Assembly (NCBI RefSeq): GCF_030063245.1
Contig: NZ_JASISR010000030.1
Span: forward strand, 1-45,819
DNA: 45,819 nt
Direction of reading: 5' to 3'
Source of the DNA: Paenarthrobacter sp. PH39-S1
GTDB taxonomy: Bacteria; Actinomycetota; Actinomycetes; Actinomycetales; Micrococcaceae
Shown: piece after piece, positions 34,845 to 44,412 of the stretch
Layout of the letters: each line of letters opens with the position of its first letter
Numbering within the stretch: the first letter of the stretch is position 1
The notes under the pieces: generated by a model
The model's database searches: none
The model's input: only the letters and a program-made list of their open reading frames with translations
Told to the model about the DNA's origin: nothing
Position numbers and translations under genes: made by a program

Positions 34845-34898
34845 GTCTGAGTCAACCACACAGTTTGAGTCAACCACACAGTCTGAATCAACCACACA
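34845..34898. repeat. Three tandem 18-bp units between prpC and the cupin gene
   Basis: GTCTGAGTCAACCACACA (34845-34862), GTTTGAGTCAACCACACA (34863-34880) and GTCTGAATCAACCACACA (34881-34898) differ by one base each. They occupy most of the 139-base gap and lie 40 bases before the cupin start. No promoter or hairpin is obvious in the rest of the gap. Confidence 0.9.
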
Positions 34899-34937
34899 GG
34901 CCGGGAAGATACGGTACTGGAAGAGATGGAGCGCCGC

Positions 34938-35270
34938 ATGGAAAAATCATCGCTGAAGGCCCTGGACCGAGAGCTGCTGAGCAAGGCTCAATCGTCCACC
35001 AACGGGCGCAGTGCGAAGACGGTGTACGGCGGCCATGAACACGTGCTGCGCCAAACGGTGATCGCGTTGGCTGCCGGACAGCAGCTCGACGAGCATGAAA
35101 ACCCTGGCGAAGCCACCGTCTATGTCCTTAGTGGCCGCGTGGTGCTCTCCTCCGGCGACACCTCGTGGGAGGGCTCACCGGGTGATCTGCTGATTGTCCC
35201 CCAGGCCCGGCACTCCCTGCGTGCCATGGAAGCGGGATCCGTGCTGCTGACCGTGGCCAAAACCGGCTGA
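34938..35270 (+). CDS. Small cupin-domain protein
   Basis: This 110-residue single-domain cupin has LRQTVIALAAGQQLDEHENP followed by TVYVLSGRVVLSSGD and SPGDLLIVPQARHSLRAMEA, i.e. both cupin motifs with candidate metal ligands (His, Glu, His). The substrate cannot be told; such small cupins are often annotated as quorum or LuxR-like sensors without proof. ATG 34938 is chosen with GGAG six bases upstream; ATG 34926 (GGAAGAG upstream) would add four residues. It follows the methylcitrate genes but is set off by repeats, so a shared function is uncertain. Confidence 0.85.
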   Translation: MEKSSLKALDRELLSKAQSSTNGRSAKTVYGGHEHVLRQTVIALAAGQQLDEHENPGEATVYVLSGRVVLSSGDTSWEGSPGDLLIVPQARHSLRAMEAGSVLLTVAKTG

Positions 35271-35289
35271 TGATTGGGCACCGCTCACT

Positions 35290-35352
35290 TATGACGGCGA
35301 TCCCCGCCGATGACGCTGCGCCCCACGTCATGGACGAGGGATCGCCGTCATA
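35290..35352. terminator. Hairpin between the convergent cupin and NUDIX genes
   Basis: TATGACGGCGATCCC (35290-35304) and GGGATCGCCGTCATA (35338-35352) are exact 15-bp complements. A nested six-base stem, ATGACG/CGTCAT, sits in the loop. It lies 20 bases after the cupin stop and 24 bases from the NUDIX stop on the other strand, so it can serve both as terminator. Confidence 0.75.
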
Positions 35353-35375
35353 GTTCGGCTGCGGCGCGGCGGGGG

Positions 35376-35861
35376 TCAGACCATCGACTGGGATACATAT
35401 TCGGCCACGGTTTCGTTGTCGGTGTGAAGGACGACCCGAACCGCGAGCCGCTCCCCGGCGAGCATGGGCGGTAGCCACCGGCTGGCGTCGGCCCACATCA
35501 GCTCATGCGGCAGGTTCCGCACAGGATGCCATTGGGGTGCTATTTCCGAGCTTTCCGCCGGCTCACCCTGCCATCGGGTGGCGAGGAACACCGTGGTGCA
35601 CATGTCCCACTCCGGCTGCGACGGGAAGACAAAATCCACCGTCCCGGCCGACAGCAGATCGGATTCTTCCACCCGGACATGAACTTCTTCTGCCACCTCA
35701 CGGCAGACCGCTCGTGCAGCGCTTTCCCCCGCCTCCAGATGGCCACCAATGCCGACGATCTTGCCGGTGCCGAACCCGGTTTTTTTCAACCCCAGCAGTA
35801 CTTCCTGTCGCCCATGCGTATCACGGAGCAGGAAACACAGTGTTACCTCGGCAGCAGTCAT
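35376..35861 (-). CDS. NUDIX hydrolase, MutT/MTH1-like
   Basis: This 161-residue protein has a complete Nudix box GGHLEAGESAARAVCREVAEEV (G-x5-E-x7-R-E-x-x-E-E) and upstream LGLKKTGFGTGKIVGIGGHL, which resembles the MTH1 subgroup that hydrolyses oxidised purine nucleotides. WDMCTTVFLATRWQGEP and PHELMWADASRWLPPMLAG follow, also as in MTH1. A house-cleaning phosphatase role for 8-oxo-dGTP-like substrates is therefore probable but unproven. The ATG 35861 has a weak site. It is followed, with a 51-base gap upstream, by xerD on the same strand. Confidence 0.9.
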   Translation of the reverse strand: MTAAEVTLCFLLRDTHGRQEVLLGLKKTGFGTGKIVGIGGHLEAGESAARAVCREVAEEVHVRVEESDLLSAGTVDFVFPSQPEWDMCTTVFLATRWQGEPAESSEIAPQWHPVRNLPHELMWADASRWLPPMLAGERLAVRVVLHTDNETVAEYVSQSMV

Positions 35862-35912
35862 GATCCCAGCCTACGTCCGGAGCGCGCATCCCCCCGCCCG
35901 GACCCGGCGGCC

Positions 35913-36953
35913 TCAGCCCAGGGCGCGCGGATGCGCAGCGGCATAGACCTCACGCAGCGTTTCCGCGGTGACCAGCGTGTAGACCTGCGTCGTGGTCACG
36001 GAGGCGTGGCCCAACAGCTCTTGGACAACCCGCACGTCGGCGCCCCCTTCCAGCAGGTGCGTGGCGAAGGAATGCCGCAGCGTGTGCGGAGAGACGTCCG
36101 CGCCGATCTCCGCTTTCCCGGCGGCCGCCTTCAAAATGGTCCAGGCGCTTTGCCTGCTGATGCGGCCGCCCCTGGCGTTGAGGAACAGGGCGGGGTTGCC
36201 CTTGCCCTTCGCCGCCAGCAGTGGCCGGCCGCGGACGAGGTAAGCCTGGACCGCCCGCGCTCCATAGGAGCCCAGCGGCACCACGCGTTCCTTGGAACCC
36301 TTTCCGAAGAGCCGGACGACGGCGGGACCGCCGGTCCCGCCGCTGGCCGGCGATGCGCTGGTTTCGACCGCAACATCGTCCACATCCAGTCCCACCGCCT
36401 CGCTGATCCGGGCCCCGGTGGAGTAGAGGAATTCGAGCAGGGCGCGGTCGCGCAGCCCTGTGGCGGTGTCTGCGCCGACGGCCTCCAGCAATCGGGTGAC
36501 CTCATCCACGCTGATCGCCTTCGGCAGCCGTCGTCCGGCCATCGGCGGGTGCACATCGGCGGCGGGATCCGTCGTCGTCATGCCTTCCAGCGCCCAGAAT
36601 TTGTGCAGCCCGCGGACGGCGACGATGGTACGCGCAGCGGACCGGACACCCAATGGCGTGGATCCGTCCGACCCGTCCGCGATGGCCCGGGCGAAACCGG
36701 TGACGTGATGCCGGGTAATGTCCGCCGGTGCCTGCACTCCGGATACCGCGAGGAACTGCTGATACCGGTCCAGATCGCGCCGGTACGCGCTCATCGTGTT
36801 GGCTGCCAGCCCACGCTCCACCCCCACATGCTGCAGGTATTCGATCACGGCCCGGTTCAGACCCACAGAGGTGCTTCCGGCCCCGGTCTTTTCGTCATGC
36901 GCTGAGGTGGAACGGGAACTGCCAGGGGGCCGGCTGGCCGCCGAGGGATTCAC
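35913..36953 (-). CDS. xerD: Site-specific tyrosine recombinase XerD
   Basis: XerD resolves chromosome dimers at dif with XerC. The protein (346 residues from the chosen start) has the SAM-like core-binding domain ([32 protein letters not shown]) and the catalytic set: Arg in [14 protein letters not shown], Lys in [15 protein letters not shown]-x-x-R in [17 protein letters not shown], His in [14 protein letters not shown] and the Tyr nucleophile there. GTG 36953 overlaps the TAG of the NUDIX gene upstream (TAGTG) after GCGGGGA; GTG 36983 is an alternative. The serine-rich N-terminus is longer than in typical XerD. Pairing with pyrG and NUDIX is standard in actinobacteria. Confidence 0.95.
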   Translation of the reverse strand: MNPSAASRPPGSSRSTSAHDEKTGAGSTSVGLNRAVIEYLQHVGVERGLAANTMSAYRRDLDRYQQFLAVSGVQAPADITRHHVTGFARAIADGSDGSTPLGVRSAARTIVAVRGLHKFWALEGMTTTDPAADVHPPMAGRRLPKAISVDEVTRLLEAVGADTATGLRDRALLEFLYSTGARISEAVGLDVDDVAVETSASPASGGTGGPAVVRLFGKGSKERVVPLGSYGARAVQAYLVRGRPLLAAKGKGNPALFLNARGGRISRQSAWTILKAAAGKAEIGADVSPHTLRHSFATHLLEGGADVRVVQELLGHASVTTTQVYTLVTAETLREVYAAAHPRALG

Positions 36954-37663
36954 TATCCCCGCTGGCCGGGGTGCGCCGGCCACGGCGCATCGGCGGGACG
37001 CAGAGACGCAAAGCCGTCAGCCCGCGCTGCTGCGGCAGCCAGAATACCGACGACGGCGGACGGGTTATGGAGCGATCCGTCCAGCACGGCCGCAACGGCC
37101 TCTTCCAACTCAACCCAGGCGAAGGCAATTTCGGCTTCCTCCTCGGTGCGTGTGTGGCGCTGGTCGGTGGGGACCTCGGACAAGCCCCGTGCCAGATAGA
37201 TCCGGATGGCCTCGCTGGACGAGCCTGGCGAGTTGAAGACATCGGCCAGCACCAGCCACTGCGACGCCATCAGGTCCGCTTCCTCGGCCAGCTCCCGTGC
37301 CGCAGTCGCGACGGGGTCTTCGCCGTCGACGTCGAGCAGGCCGGCCGGAATCTCCCACAGCGTCATCCCCACCGGGTGCCGGTACTGGCTGATCATCAGC
37401 ACCTGCCCGGCGTCATTCATCACCAGCACGGCAACCGCCCCTGGATGGGTGATGTAATCCCGCGTCAGCGGCTTGCCGACGTCGGATTCTGCGCCGTCGA
37501 CAACTGCGCCGTCGGTCAGAATGAAGGTATCGCTGACCACATCCCAGATCCGGCCCCGGTACACCGTCTCCGAAGACACCAGGGAGCGGGGGCTGGGCAG
37601 ATCTGCGATTTTCTCACCATTGTCCCGGGTCCCTGCCAGTGCCCCGTCCGGGCTCACCATCAC
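36953..37663 (-). CDS. NUDIX hydrolase, ADP-ribose pyrophosphatase type
   Basis: This 236-residue enzyme of the ADP-ribose diphosphatase subfamily probably cleaves ADP-ribose to AMP and ribose 5-phosphate. It has [54 protein letters not shown] and the Nudix box ending [30 protein letters not shown] follows, as in the subfamily. GTG 37663 with GAGG eight bases upstream is chosen; ATG 37660 is next. It starts four bases after the pyrG stop and its end overlaps xerD, so all three are probably on one message. Confidence 0.93.
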   Translation of the reverse strand: MMVSPDGALAGTRDNGEKIADLPSPRSLVSSETVYRGRIWDVVSDTFILTDGAVVDGAESDVGKPLTRDYITHPGAVAVLVMNDAGQVLMISQYRHPVGMTLWEIPAGLLDVDGEDPVATAARELAEEADLMASQWLVLADVFNSPGSSSEAIRIYLARGLSEVPTDQRHTRTEEEAEIAFAWVELEEAVAAVLDGSLHNPSAVVGILAAAAARADGFASLRPADAPWPAHPGQRG

Positions 37664-37666
37664 GGC

Positions 37667-39355
37667 TCAGACCTCGAGCAGCCGGGTGGACCGCTGGCGC
37701 TCCAGTGCGGCCGCCACCAGTCCCGCGAACAGCGGATGCGGGCGGGTGGGACGTGAACTCAGTTCCGGGTGCGCCTGGGTGGCCACGTAGTAGGGATGGA
37801 CGTCGCGGGGCAATTCAACAAACTCCACCAGCTTCCCGTCAGGCGATGTACCGGAGAACACAAGCCCCTTGGCGGCGATCTGCTCCCGGTATTTGTTGTT
37901 CACCTCGTAGCGGTGGCGGTGGCGCTCGCTGACGGTGGTCTTGCCGTAGGTTTCCGCGATGACTGAACCGTCATCCAGCTTCGCTTCGTAGAGACCCAGA
38001 CGCATGGTTCCACCCAGATCGCCCTTGCCGTCCACGATGTCCAGCTGCTCTTCCATCGTGGCAATGACCGGATATTTGGAATCCGGTTCGAATTCGCTGG
38101 ACGACGCACCATCCAGCCCGACGACATTGCGGGCGTATTCGATCACCATGCACTGCAGGCCAAGGCACAAGCCCAGGGTGGGAAGCTGCTTTTCGCGGGC
38201 AAAGGTGAGCGCCCCTAGCTTGCCTTCAAGCCCGCGGATACCAAAGCCGCCCGGTACACAGACGGCGTCGACGCCGTCGAGGGCCTTGGCCGCTCCCGCT
38301 TCGGTGGCGCATTCATCCGAGGGCACCCAGCGGATTTTCACCCGGGTCTGGTTCGCAAAGCCGCCGGCACGCAGGGCCTCGGTGACGGACAGGTAGGCAT
38401 CCGGGAGGTCGATGTACTTTCCGACCAAGGCGACCTCGACATCGTGCGCGGGGTTGTGGACCGCTTCCAGCAGGGTGTCCCACTTGGTCCAGTCAACGTC
38501 TTTGAACGGCAGGTCCAGTGCACGGACGATGTAGGAATCCAGACCCTGCGCGTGGAGGGTCTTGGGGATGTCGTAGATGCTGGGGGCATCCGGGCAGCCG
38601 ATGACGGCGTCGACGTCAACATCGCAGGCGCGGCCGATCTTCTCCCGCATGGAATCGGGCAGTTCACGGTCCGAGCGCAGGATGATCGCGTCCGGCTGGA
38701 TGCCCAGGGACCGCAGCGCGGCCACGGAATGTTGGGTGGGTTTGGTCTTCAATTCCTGGGACGGCCCGATGTACGGCACCAGCGAGACGTGCAGGAAAAA
38801 AACATTGTTCCGGCCAACGTCCTGGCGGACCTGGCGCGCTGATTCGAGGAACGGCTGGGATTCGATGTCGCCGACCGTCCCGCCGATCTCCGTGATGATG
38901 ACGTCCGGCGGGGTCTTGGCCTCCGCAGCCAGGCGCATCCGGCGTTTGATCTCGTCGGTGATGTGCGGGATGACCTGGACCGTGTCACCGAGGTATTCGC
39001 CGCGGCGCTCCCTGGCGATGACGGTCGAGTAGATCTGCCCGGTGGTCACGTTAGCGGAGCCTTCGAGGCTTTCGTCGAGGAACCGCTCGTAATGGCCGAT
39101 GTCCAGATCAGTCTCGGCACCGTCATCGGTGACGAATACCTCGCCGTGCTGGAAGGGATTCATTGTGCCCGGATCGACGTTGAGGTAGGGATCCAGCTTC
39201 TGCATCGCGACGGAAAGCCCGCGCGCCCTCAACAGATGACCGAGGCTTGAGGCCGACAGCCCCTTCCCCAAAGAAGACGCCACGCCGCCGGTGACGAAGA
39301 TATGTTTGGTCGTCTTGGACTGACCACTGAACCGGGAATTTGATCGATGCACCAC
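37667..39355 (-). CDS. pyrG: CTP synthase
   Basis: PyrG aminates UTP to CTP using glutamine. The 562-residue protein has the synthase domain [20 protein letters not shown] (P-loop), [38 protein letters not shown] and a class I glutaminase domain with [15 protein letters not shown], the catalytic Cys in [19 protein letters not shown] and the His-Glu pair in [15 protein letters not shown] 39355 (with GTG 39352) begins the family-like VHRSNSRFS lead-in; an in-frame GTG at 39436 is less convincing. A 103-base gap separates it from recN. Confidence 0.96.
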   Translation of the reverse strand: MVHRSNSRFSGQSKTTKHIFVTGGVASSLGKGLSASSLGHLLRARGLSVAMQKLDPYLNVDPGTMNPFQHGEVFVTDDGAETDLDIGHYERFLDESLEGSANVTTGQIYSTVIARERRGEYLGDTVQVIPHITDEIKRRMRLAAEAKTPPDVIITEIGGTVGDIESQPFLESARQVRQDVGRNNVFFLHVSLVPYIGPSQELKTKPTQHSVAALRSLGIQPDAIILRSDRELPDSMREKIGRACDVDVDAVIGCPDAPSIYDIPKTLHAQGLDSYIVRALDLPFKDVDWTKWDTLLEAVHNPAHDVEVALVGKYIDLPDAYLSVTEALRAGGFANQTRVKIRWVPSDECATEAGAAKALDGVDAVCVPGGFGIRGLEGKLGALTFAREKQLPTLGLCLGLQCMVIEYARNVVGLDGASSSEFEPDSKYPVIATMEEQLDIVDGKGDLGGTMRLGLYEAKLDDGSVIAETYGKTTVSERHRHRYEVNNKYREQIAAKGLVFSGTSPDGKLVEFVELPRDVHPYYVATQAHPELSSRPTRPHPLFAGLVAAALERQRSTRLLEV

Positions 39356-39458
39356 GGAATTCGAGCCTAGCACCTTTGCGTCGGGGGCGGGTCGGACTGG
39401 TCCATATTGTCCGTCTGCGGTTGTGCCGTTGCGCACCTGACACGGTCACCTGACGCCC

Positions 39459-41201
39459 TCACCGGCCGCTGCGCGCCTCATCGAGCAGCTCCCGGGCATG
39501 TGCCTGGGCCGTCGCGGAGTCCTCCTGGCCGGCCAGCATGCGCGCCAGCTCCCGAACCCGTCCGCCGTCGTCGAGCAGGGTCACGTCGCTGGAAGTGAAC
39601 CCGCCCCCGGAGGTCTTGGTGACACGGATATGCTGGTCCGCGAACGCGGCCACCTGGGGCAGATGGGTGACGACCAGCACCTGCACATGCCTGGCCAGCA
39701 TGGCCAGCCGGCGACCGATCTCCACCGCAGCCTTTCCGCCCACGCCGGCATCCACCTCGTCAAAGACGAAGGTGGGGACCGGATCCACGGCCGCAAGCAC
39801 CACTTCAATGGCCAACATCACGCGGGAGAGCTCACCGCCGGAGGCACCCTTGCCCAGCGCCCGGGGCGCCGCTCCGGCATGGGGCTGCAGCAAAAAGACG
39901 ATCTCATCCGCGCCATTGATGCCCGGTGCGGAAGCAGTGGAGATGTCGATCACGAGTTTCGCATCGGGCATGGCAAGGGCCGTCAGTTCCGCACTGACCC
40001 GGCGGGACAGTTCGGTGCCGGCCTTGGTCCGGGACGTGGTGAGCCGGGCGGAGAGCACCGCGAGCTGCGCCGCCGCGGCCGCCACCTCCGCCTCCAGGGC
40101 TTCGATGCGGCCCGAATCGTCCTGCAGCTCGTCCAACCGGACCCTCGAAGCCTGGGCCCAGGACAGCACCTCGTCCACCGACGGCGCGTATTTGCGCACC
40201 AGCACGGCGAGGACACCCCGGCGGTCTTCCACCTCGGCAAGGCGCCCGGGCCCATCCGAATCCAGAGACGTCGAGTAACCGGCAAGGTCGCGTGCAATGT
40301 CGGCCAGGACGATCCCCGCCTCCGTAAGGCGGGCGGCTGCGGAGCCGAGTTCCTCGTCATGGTCGGCGACGTTTTCGAGCAGCCGTTTGGCAGTATCAAC
40401 AAGGGTGGTTGCGTCGGCGTCAACGCCGAAGTCCTCCGAGATCAACGCTTCACGGGCCTGTTGCGAGGCCAGCCGCAGCTCCTCGAGATTTGATAATTTA
40501 ATGGATTCCGCCTTAAGCGCGTCATCCTCGCCAACCTGCGGATCCACCTGATCGATCTCCGTCAGGGCCTGTCGAAGCGCCTCGGCCTCCTGGAGCCGTT
40601 CCCGGCCATTGTGCCGCAGTTCATCCAGGTCCGTTTGTGCGTGCTGCCAGCGCCTGTACAGCGCCCGGTACTGCTCCAGTCCGGCGGCAAAAGTCTGCTG
40701 GAAATCCCCGGCAAACCGGTCCAATGCCTCGCGCTGGGCGGTGCTGCTCTTGAGCCGGATCTGATCCGACTGGCCGTGCACCGCCACCAGCTGCTCACCG
40801 AGCTCGGCGAGCACTCCAACAGGCGCGGACCGGCCGCCGACGTGGGCCCGGCTGCGGCCGTCTGCGCCGACGGTGCGCGCCAGCAACAGCCCGGCGAACG
40901 GTCCGCCGCCGCCGTCGAACTCGCCGCCGTCGAACTCGTCAATCTCGCCGCCGGCCTCCAGCGCCCGTGCCAGGGCCCGGTGTCCGCTTGGCAGCCGGAC
41001 GGACGCCTCGGCGGAGGCGGACTTGGCACCGGTCCGCACCGCTCCGGCGTCTGAACGGGCACCCAGGAGCAGCCCGACGGCGGTGACCACCATGGTCTTG
41101 CCGGCACCGGTTTCACCGCTGACGACACTCAGACCGGGGCCCAAGGTGAGCGTTGCTTCGGCAATAACGCCCAGATCCCTGATTCGGATTTCTTCGATCA
41201 T
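39459..41201 (-). CDS. recN: DNA repair protein RecN
   Basis: RecN is an SMC-like ATPase acting at double-strand breaks. The 580-residue protein begins MIEEIRIRDLGVIAEATL, has Walker A VVSGETGAGKTMVVTAVGLL, long helical coiled-coil arms (about residues 170-400), signature GASGGELSRVMLAIEVVLA, Walker B FVFDEVDAGVGGKAAVEIG and THLPQVAAFADQHI. A Gly/Asp/Phe-rich insert near residue 90 (EFDGGEFDGGGG) looks like another small tandem duplication. ATG 41201 overlaps the nadK TGA by four bases (ATGA). Confidence 0.96.
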   Translation of the reverse strand: MIEEIRIRDLGVIAEATLTLGPGLSVVSGETGAGKTMVVTAVGLLLGARSDAGAVRTGAKSASAEASVRLPSGHRALARALEAGGEIDEFDGGEFDGGGGPFAGLLLARTVGADGRSRAHVGGRSAPVGVLAELGEQLVAVHGQSDQIRLKSSTAQREALDRFAGDFQQTFAAGLEQYRALYRRWQHAQTDLDELRHNGRERLQEAEALRQALTEIDQVDPQVGEDDALKAESIKLSNLEELRLASQQAREALISEDFGVDADATTLVDTAKRLLENVADHDEELGSAAARLTEAGIVLADIARDLAGYSTSLDSDGPGRLAEVEDRRGVLAVLVRKYAPSVDEVLSWAQASRVRLDELQDDSGRIEALEAEVAAAAAQLAVLSARLTTSRTKAGTELSRRVSAELTALAMPDAKLVIDISTASAPGINGADEIVFLLQPHAGAAPRALGKGASGGELSRVMLAIEVVLAAVDPVPTFVFDEVDAGVGGKAAVEIGRRLAMLARHVQVLVVTHLPQVAAFADQHIRVTKTSGGGFTSSDVTLLDDGGRVRELARMLAGQEDSATAQAHARELLDEARSGR

Positions 41202-42253
41202 GGCGTGTTGGGGGCCCTTCGGCCGGACGGGGCGGGCCAGGCCTGGTCGGTGGCTGAAGGGTCTTTGCGGGCTGGTGGCACCGCCACGGGTGCCATGGGT
41301 TTGGGGCTGCGGACAATTGGAATCTGCGACGTCCGCGCGGCAGCTTCCTCGCCGGCGCGCCCGCGCCAGCCTTCAATGGGCAGCTCAAACTTGCGCACCA
41401 GGCGAGCAGAAAAGGGTGTCTGATGCGTGCGTGCCAGCCGCACCGGATGGTCCGATTTGGTGACTTCGATACGCGATCCAGGCGGCAGGTCAACGGTCCG
41501 CCGGCCATCGCACCACATCACTCCGTGTGCTTCGGTGCGGGTGAGCACCTCCACCGCCAGCTGTGACTTGGGCGAAACCACCAGCGGTTTGGCGAACAGC
41601 GCGTGCGCGCTGATGGGAACCATCAGCAGGGCCTCCACCTCCGGCCAGACCACCGGGCCGCCGGCGGAAAATGCGTACGCCGTCGATCCGGTCGGGGTGG
41701 CCATCACGATGCCGTCGCAGCCGAAGGAACTCAGCGGACGGCCATCCACCTCTGTCACCACCTCGATCATCCGCTCACGGTTTCCTTTTTCGATGGCCAC
41801 TTCATTGAGCGCCCAGGTCTGCAGGATTTTCCGGCCCTGCGCCCACACCGTCACATCAATGGTCATCCGTTCCTCAACGGTGTAGTCGCGGCGGACCACC
41901 CAGTCCACGGTCTGCGCCAGGTCCGCCCGTTCGCTCTCGGCCAGAAAGCCCACGTGTCCAAGGTTAACGCCCAGCAGCGGCACGTCCAGACCGCGGACCT
42001 CTTCGGCGGCACGGAGAATGGTGCCGTCCCCGCCGAGGACCATAACCAGCTCAATGGCCGCCAGGGTGACGTCAACATCCAGGATTTCCATCGGCACACC
42101 GGTAAAGCCCAGATGCGCGGACATATCCGCGAGTTCGTTCCGTGACATCACCGGGATCAGCCCGGAGGCCTGCAGCTGGAGGCATACCTCCAGAGCAGCT
42201 GCCATCGCTTCCTCGCGCCCGGTATGGGCCAGGATCAACACTCGCCTGCTCAT
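41198..42253 (-). CDS. nadK: NAD kinase
   Basis: NadK phosphorylates NAD to NADP. The 351-residue protein has MVLGGDGTILRAAEEVRG, LGVNLGHVGFLAES, ALNEVAIEKGNRERMIEV, GIVMATPTGSTAYAFSAGGP and PLVVSPKSQLAVEV. A Pro/Ala-rich tail of about 55 residues after residue 300 is longer than usual. ATG 42253 (MSRRVLILAH) is chosen with GCGGAG upstream; 14 more codons are open. It lies between tlyA and recN, the usual actinobacterial order. Confidence 0.96.
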   Translation of the reverse strand: MSRRVLILAHTGREEAMAAALEVCLQLQASGLIPVMSRNELADMSAHLGFTGVPMEILDVDVTLAAIELVMVLGGDGTILRAAEEVRGLDVPLLGVNLGHVGFLAESERADLAQTVDWVVRRDYTVEERMTIDVTVWAQGRKILQTWALNEVAIEKGNRERMIEVVTEVDGRPLSSFGCDGIVMATPTGSTAYAFSAGGPVVWPEVEALLMVPISAHALFAKPLVVSPKSQLAVEVLTRTEAHGVMWCDGRRTVDLPPGSRIEVTKSDHPVRLARTHQTPFSARLVRKFELPIEGWRGRAGEEAAARTSQIPIVRSPKPMAPVAVPPARKDPSATDQAWPAPSGRRAPNTP

Positions 42254-42270
42254 GTGGCTCCGCTTTCCGG

Positions 42271-43092
42271 TCAGCTGTTCGTCGTTGGGGCCCAAATTTC
42301 CGCCAGCAGCCGCTGTACGCTCGCCTGCTGCTCCTCGATCTTAGGCATTGCGCAGGCCTGCGTGCGGACAACCCACAGGAAATATTCCACATTGCCATCC
42401 TGCCCGGGCAACGGGCTGACCGCCAAACCGCGCAGTTCAAGTCCGGCCGCCACCGCGGCCGCGGCGACCTGGCTGACGGCCCGGCACCGTTCGTGTTCGG
42501 AGCCCACCACTCCGGTCCGACTCAGACGCTGCCGACCCACCTCGAACTGCGGCTTCACCATCAGCAGCAGGTCCGCGCCCGGTTGGGTGGCCAGGGCAAG
42601 CGGAACCATCACCAGGGTGAGCGAGATGAAGGACAGATCGCAGACCGTCAGTTCCACGGCACCGCCGATATCGGATTCCTGCAGGTAACGGATATTCAGC
42701 CCCTCGTGCACCTCCACCCGCCGATCCGCCCGGAGTGCCGGCGCGAGCTGGCCGTGCCCCACGTCCACGGCGACCACCCGGGATGCTGCACGGCGCAGCA
42801 GCACATCCGTGAACCCGCCCGTGGATGCTCCCGCATCCAGGCATCGTTTGCCGGCCACCACGATGTCCGGGAAGGCATCCAGCGCACCGGCAAGCTTGTG
42901 GCCGGCCCTGGAGACGTAATCTGGGCCGCCGCTGCCGGCCACCGCCAGCTCCCGGTCGGGATCAATCTGCCGGGCGGCCTTCACCAACACCGTGCCGCCG
43001 GAACTGACCTGGCCCGCGGCGATTAAAGCCGCAGCATGGGTCCGTGACCGCGCCAGCGCGCGCCGCACCAGCTCCTGATCCAGGCGTGCCAC
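42271..43092 (-). CDS. tlyA: TlyA-family rRNA 2'-O-methyltransferase (haemolysin A homologue)
   Basis: TlyA methylates 2'-hydroxyls of C1409 in 16S and C1920 in 23S rRNA, affecting capreomycin sensitivity in mycobacteria. The 273-residue protein has an N-terminal S4 domain (RLDQELVRRALARSRTHAAA) and an RrmJ-like SAM domain with CLDAGASTGGFTDVLLRRAA, VVAVDVGHGQLAPALRAD, CDLSFISLTLVMVPL and MVKPQFEVGRQRL carrying the K-D-K-E residues. GTG 43092 sits three bases after the preceding stop. Seventeen bases separate it from nadK. Confidence 0.95.
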   Translation of the reverse strand: MARLDQELVRRALARSRTHAAALIAAGQVSSGGTVLVKAARQIDPDRELAVAGSGGPDYVSRAGHKLAGALDAFPDIVVAGKRCLDAGASTGGFTDVLLRRAASRVVAVDVGHGQLAPALRADRRVEVHEGLNIRYLQESDIGGAVELTVCDLSFISLTLVMVPLALATQPGADLLLMVKPQFEVGRQRLSRTGVVGSEHERCRAVSQVAAAAVAAGLELRGLAVSPLPGQDGNVEYFLWVVRTQACAMPKIEEQQASVQRLLAEIWAPTTNS

Positions 43093-43094
43093 CG

Positions 43095-43409
43095 CTATGC
43101 CCCGGCGCCGGCGGCCGTGGTGCCGGCGGGCTCCGCGTCCAGCTCCCGTTTCAAATCATCGTGCAGGGCGCTGTACCGCGCGGCGTGGTCGGCAGTCGGC
43201 ATCCGGTGCAGATCCGGCAGCCCTGCCATGACCGCGTCCACGGCGGCGTCCGACGTCGTCGGAATGACCTCCGGCCAGATCAGCTCCGGCCGCGCGGGCC
43301 CCGAACCGATGACCGAAGGCGCGGCAAGGAATGCTGCAACCGACGCGGGCGCCGCCGCTTCGGCCGCACCCAGGTCATGCGAACTCACGTCGGGATGCCG
43401 ATCTGCCAT
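43095..43409 (-). CDS. Hypothetical protein, 104 residues, between HAD and tlyA genes
   Basis: This is a small acidic, Ala-rich protein (MADRHPDVSSHDLG..., VIGSGPARPELIWPEVIPT, LPDLHRMPTADHAARYSALH, DDLKRELDAEP). No domain is recognised. The C-terminal half looks like an amphipathic helix able to pair. It fits neatly between its neighbours, four bases after the HAD stop and two bases before tlyA, and small proteins occupy this place in related actinobacteria, so it is probably real. Function is unknown. Confidence 0.8.
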   Translation of the reverse strand: MADRHPDVSSHDLGAAEAAAPASVAAFLAAPSVIGSGPARPELIWPEVIPTTSDAAVDAVMAGLPDLHRMPTADHAARYSALHDDLKRELDAEPAGTTAAGAGA

Positions 43410-43413
43410 GGTT

Positions 43414-44412
43414 TTAGTCTAGTGACCCGCCGTGCCAGCGCAGTTCGGGGGCCCGGGCCACGGCCGCGTCGGGTACGGCATCCCACCACGCAGCGCAGGC
43501 GCTGCGCCAGCTGTCGACGTCGTCCTTGTCACCGGAGACGCTGACGGTACCGTCGGCCACGGACGCCGTGGATTTGCCGCAGCTGAAGATTCCGTTGCTG
43601 CCGGTGACGTCCGGGTACGGTTCGAAGAGCTCAGCCAGGGTGCGCAGCAGAAAGCGGGGTCGCTCGGCTGTCCGGGCAGCCAGCACTGTCTCGGTGGTGT
43701 CCACACCCGTCAGCACGACGGCGGTTGCCATTTTCGCGTTGTTGCCACCCAGGATGTCCGTATCCAGCCGATCGCCGACCACCAGCGGCCGCGACGATCC
43801 GAGCCGTTCGGCGGCAGCATGGAACAGCACCGCTTCCGGCTTGCCCGCCACCAGCGGTTCCTTCCCCGTGGCCGCCCGGACGGCCGCCACCAACGCACCG
43901 TTCCCGGGCGCAATGCCACGGGCCTGCGGGATGGTCATATCGGTGTTGGTGGCCACCCATGCTGCACCATTTTCAATGGCATAGGCGGCTTCGGCCAACT
44001 CTTTCCAGCTCAGCGTCGGTTCAAAGCCCTGAATCACGACGGCGGCGCCGTCGTCGGCCGAGCGGACGGGCACCATCCCCACCAGCTCCACTTCGCGGGC
44101 CAGTGCATCGCTGCCGGTGATCAGCACCTTGGAACCGGCCGGGAACTTATCGGCCAGCAACCGGGCACCCGCCTGCGCCGAACTGACCACCTGATGGTCC
44201 TCGGCAGGCGCACCGAGCCCGCGCAGATGCGCGGCGACGTCAGCTGGCGTACGGGACGCATTGTTGGTCACGTATGCCAGCTCGACACCGAAGCCGGCCA
44301 GACGCTGCAGCGCCTCGACGGCGCCCGGAATCGCGTGTGGCCCGGTGTAAACGACTCCGTCCAGATCGGACAACACCGAATCGAAGGCGGTGACCAGTGC
44401 CTGCTCAGTCAT
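43414..44412 (-). CDS. HAD-superfamily phosphatase, NagD/PLP-phosphatase-like
   Basis: This 332-residue class IIA HAD hydrolase has motif I VLSDLDGVVYTG, AYVTNNASRTPADVAAHL with motif II, the cap-domain segment AIENGAAWVATNTDMTIPQA, GKPEAVLFHAAAERLG (motif III Lys) and LVVGDRLDTDILGGNNAKM (motif IV). Substrate is unknown; sugar phosphates or pyridoxal phosphate are typical for the class. A C-terminal domain of about 80 residues after the HAD fold (GKSTASVADGTVSVSGDKDD) is extra. ATG 44412 overlaps the TPR gene by eight bases; the frame is open far upstream only as an antisense-like artefact. Confidence 0.92.
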   Translation of the reverse strand: MTEQALVTAFDSVLSDLDGVVYTGPHAIPGAVEALQRLAGFGVELAYVTNNASRTPADVAAHLRGLGAPAEDHQVVSSAQAGARLLADKFPAGSKVLITGSDALAREVELVGMVPVRSADDGAAVVIQGFEPTLSWKELAEAAYAIENGAAWVATNTDMTIPQARGIAPGNGALVAAVRAATGKEPLVAGKPEAVLFHAAAERLGSSRPLVVGDRLDTDILGGNNAKMATAVVLTGVDTTETVLAARTAERPRFLLRTLAELFEPYPDVTGSNGIFSCGKSTASVADGTVSVSGDKDDVDSWRSACAAWWDAVPDAAVARAPELRWHGGSLD

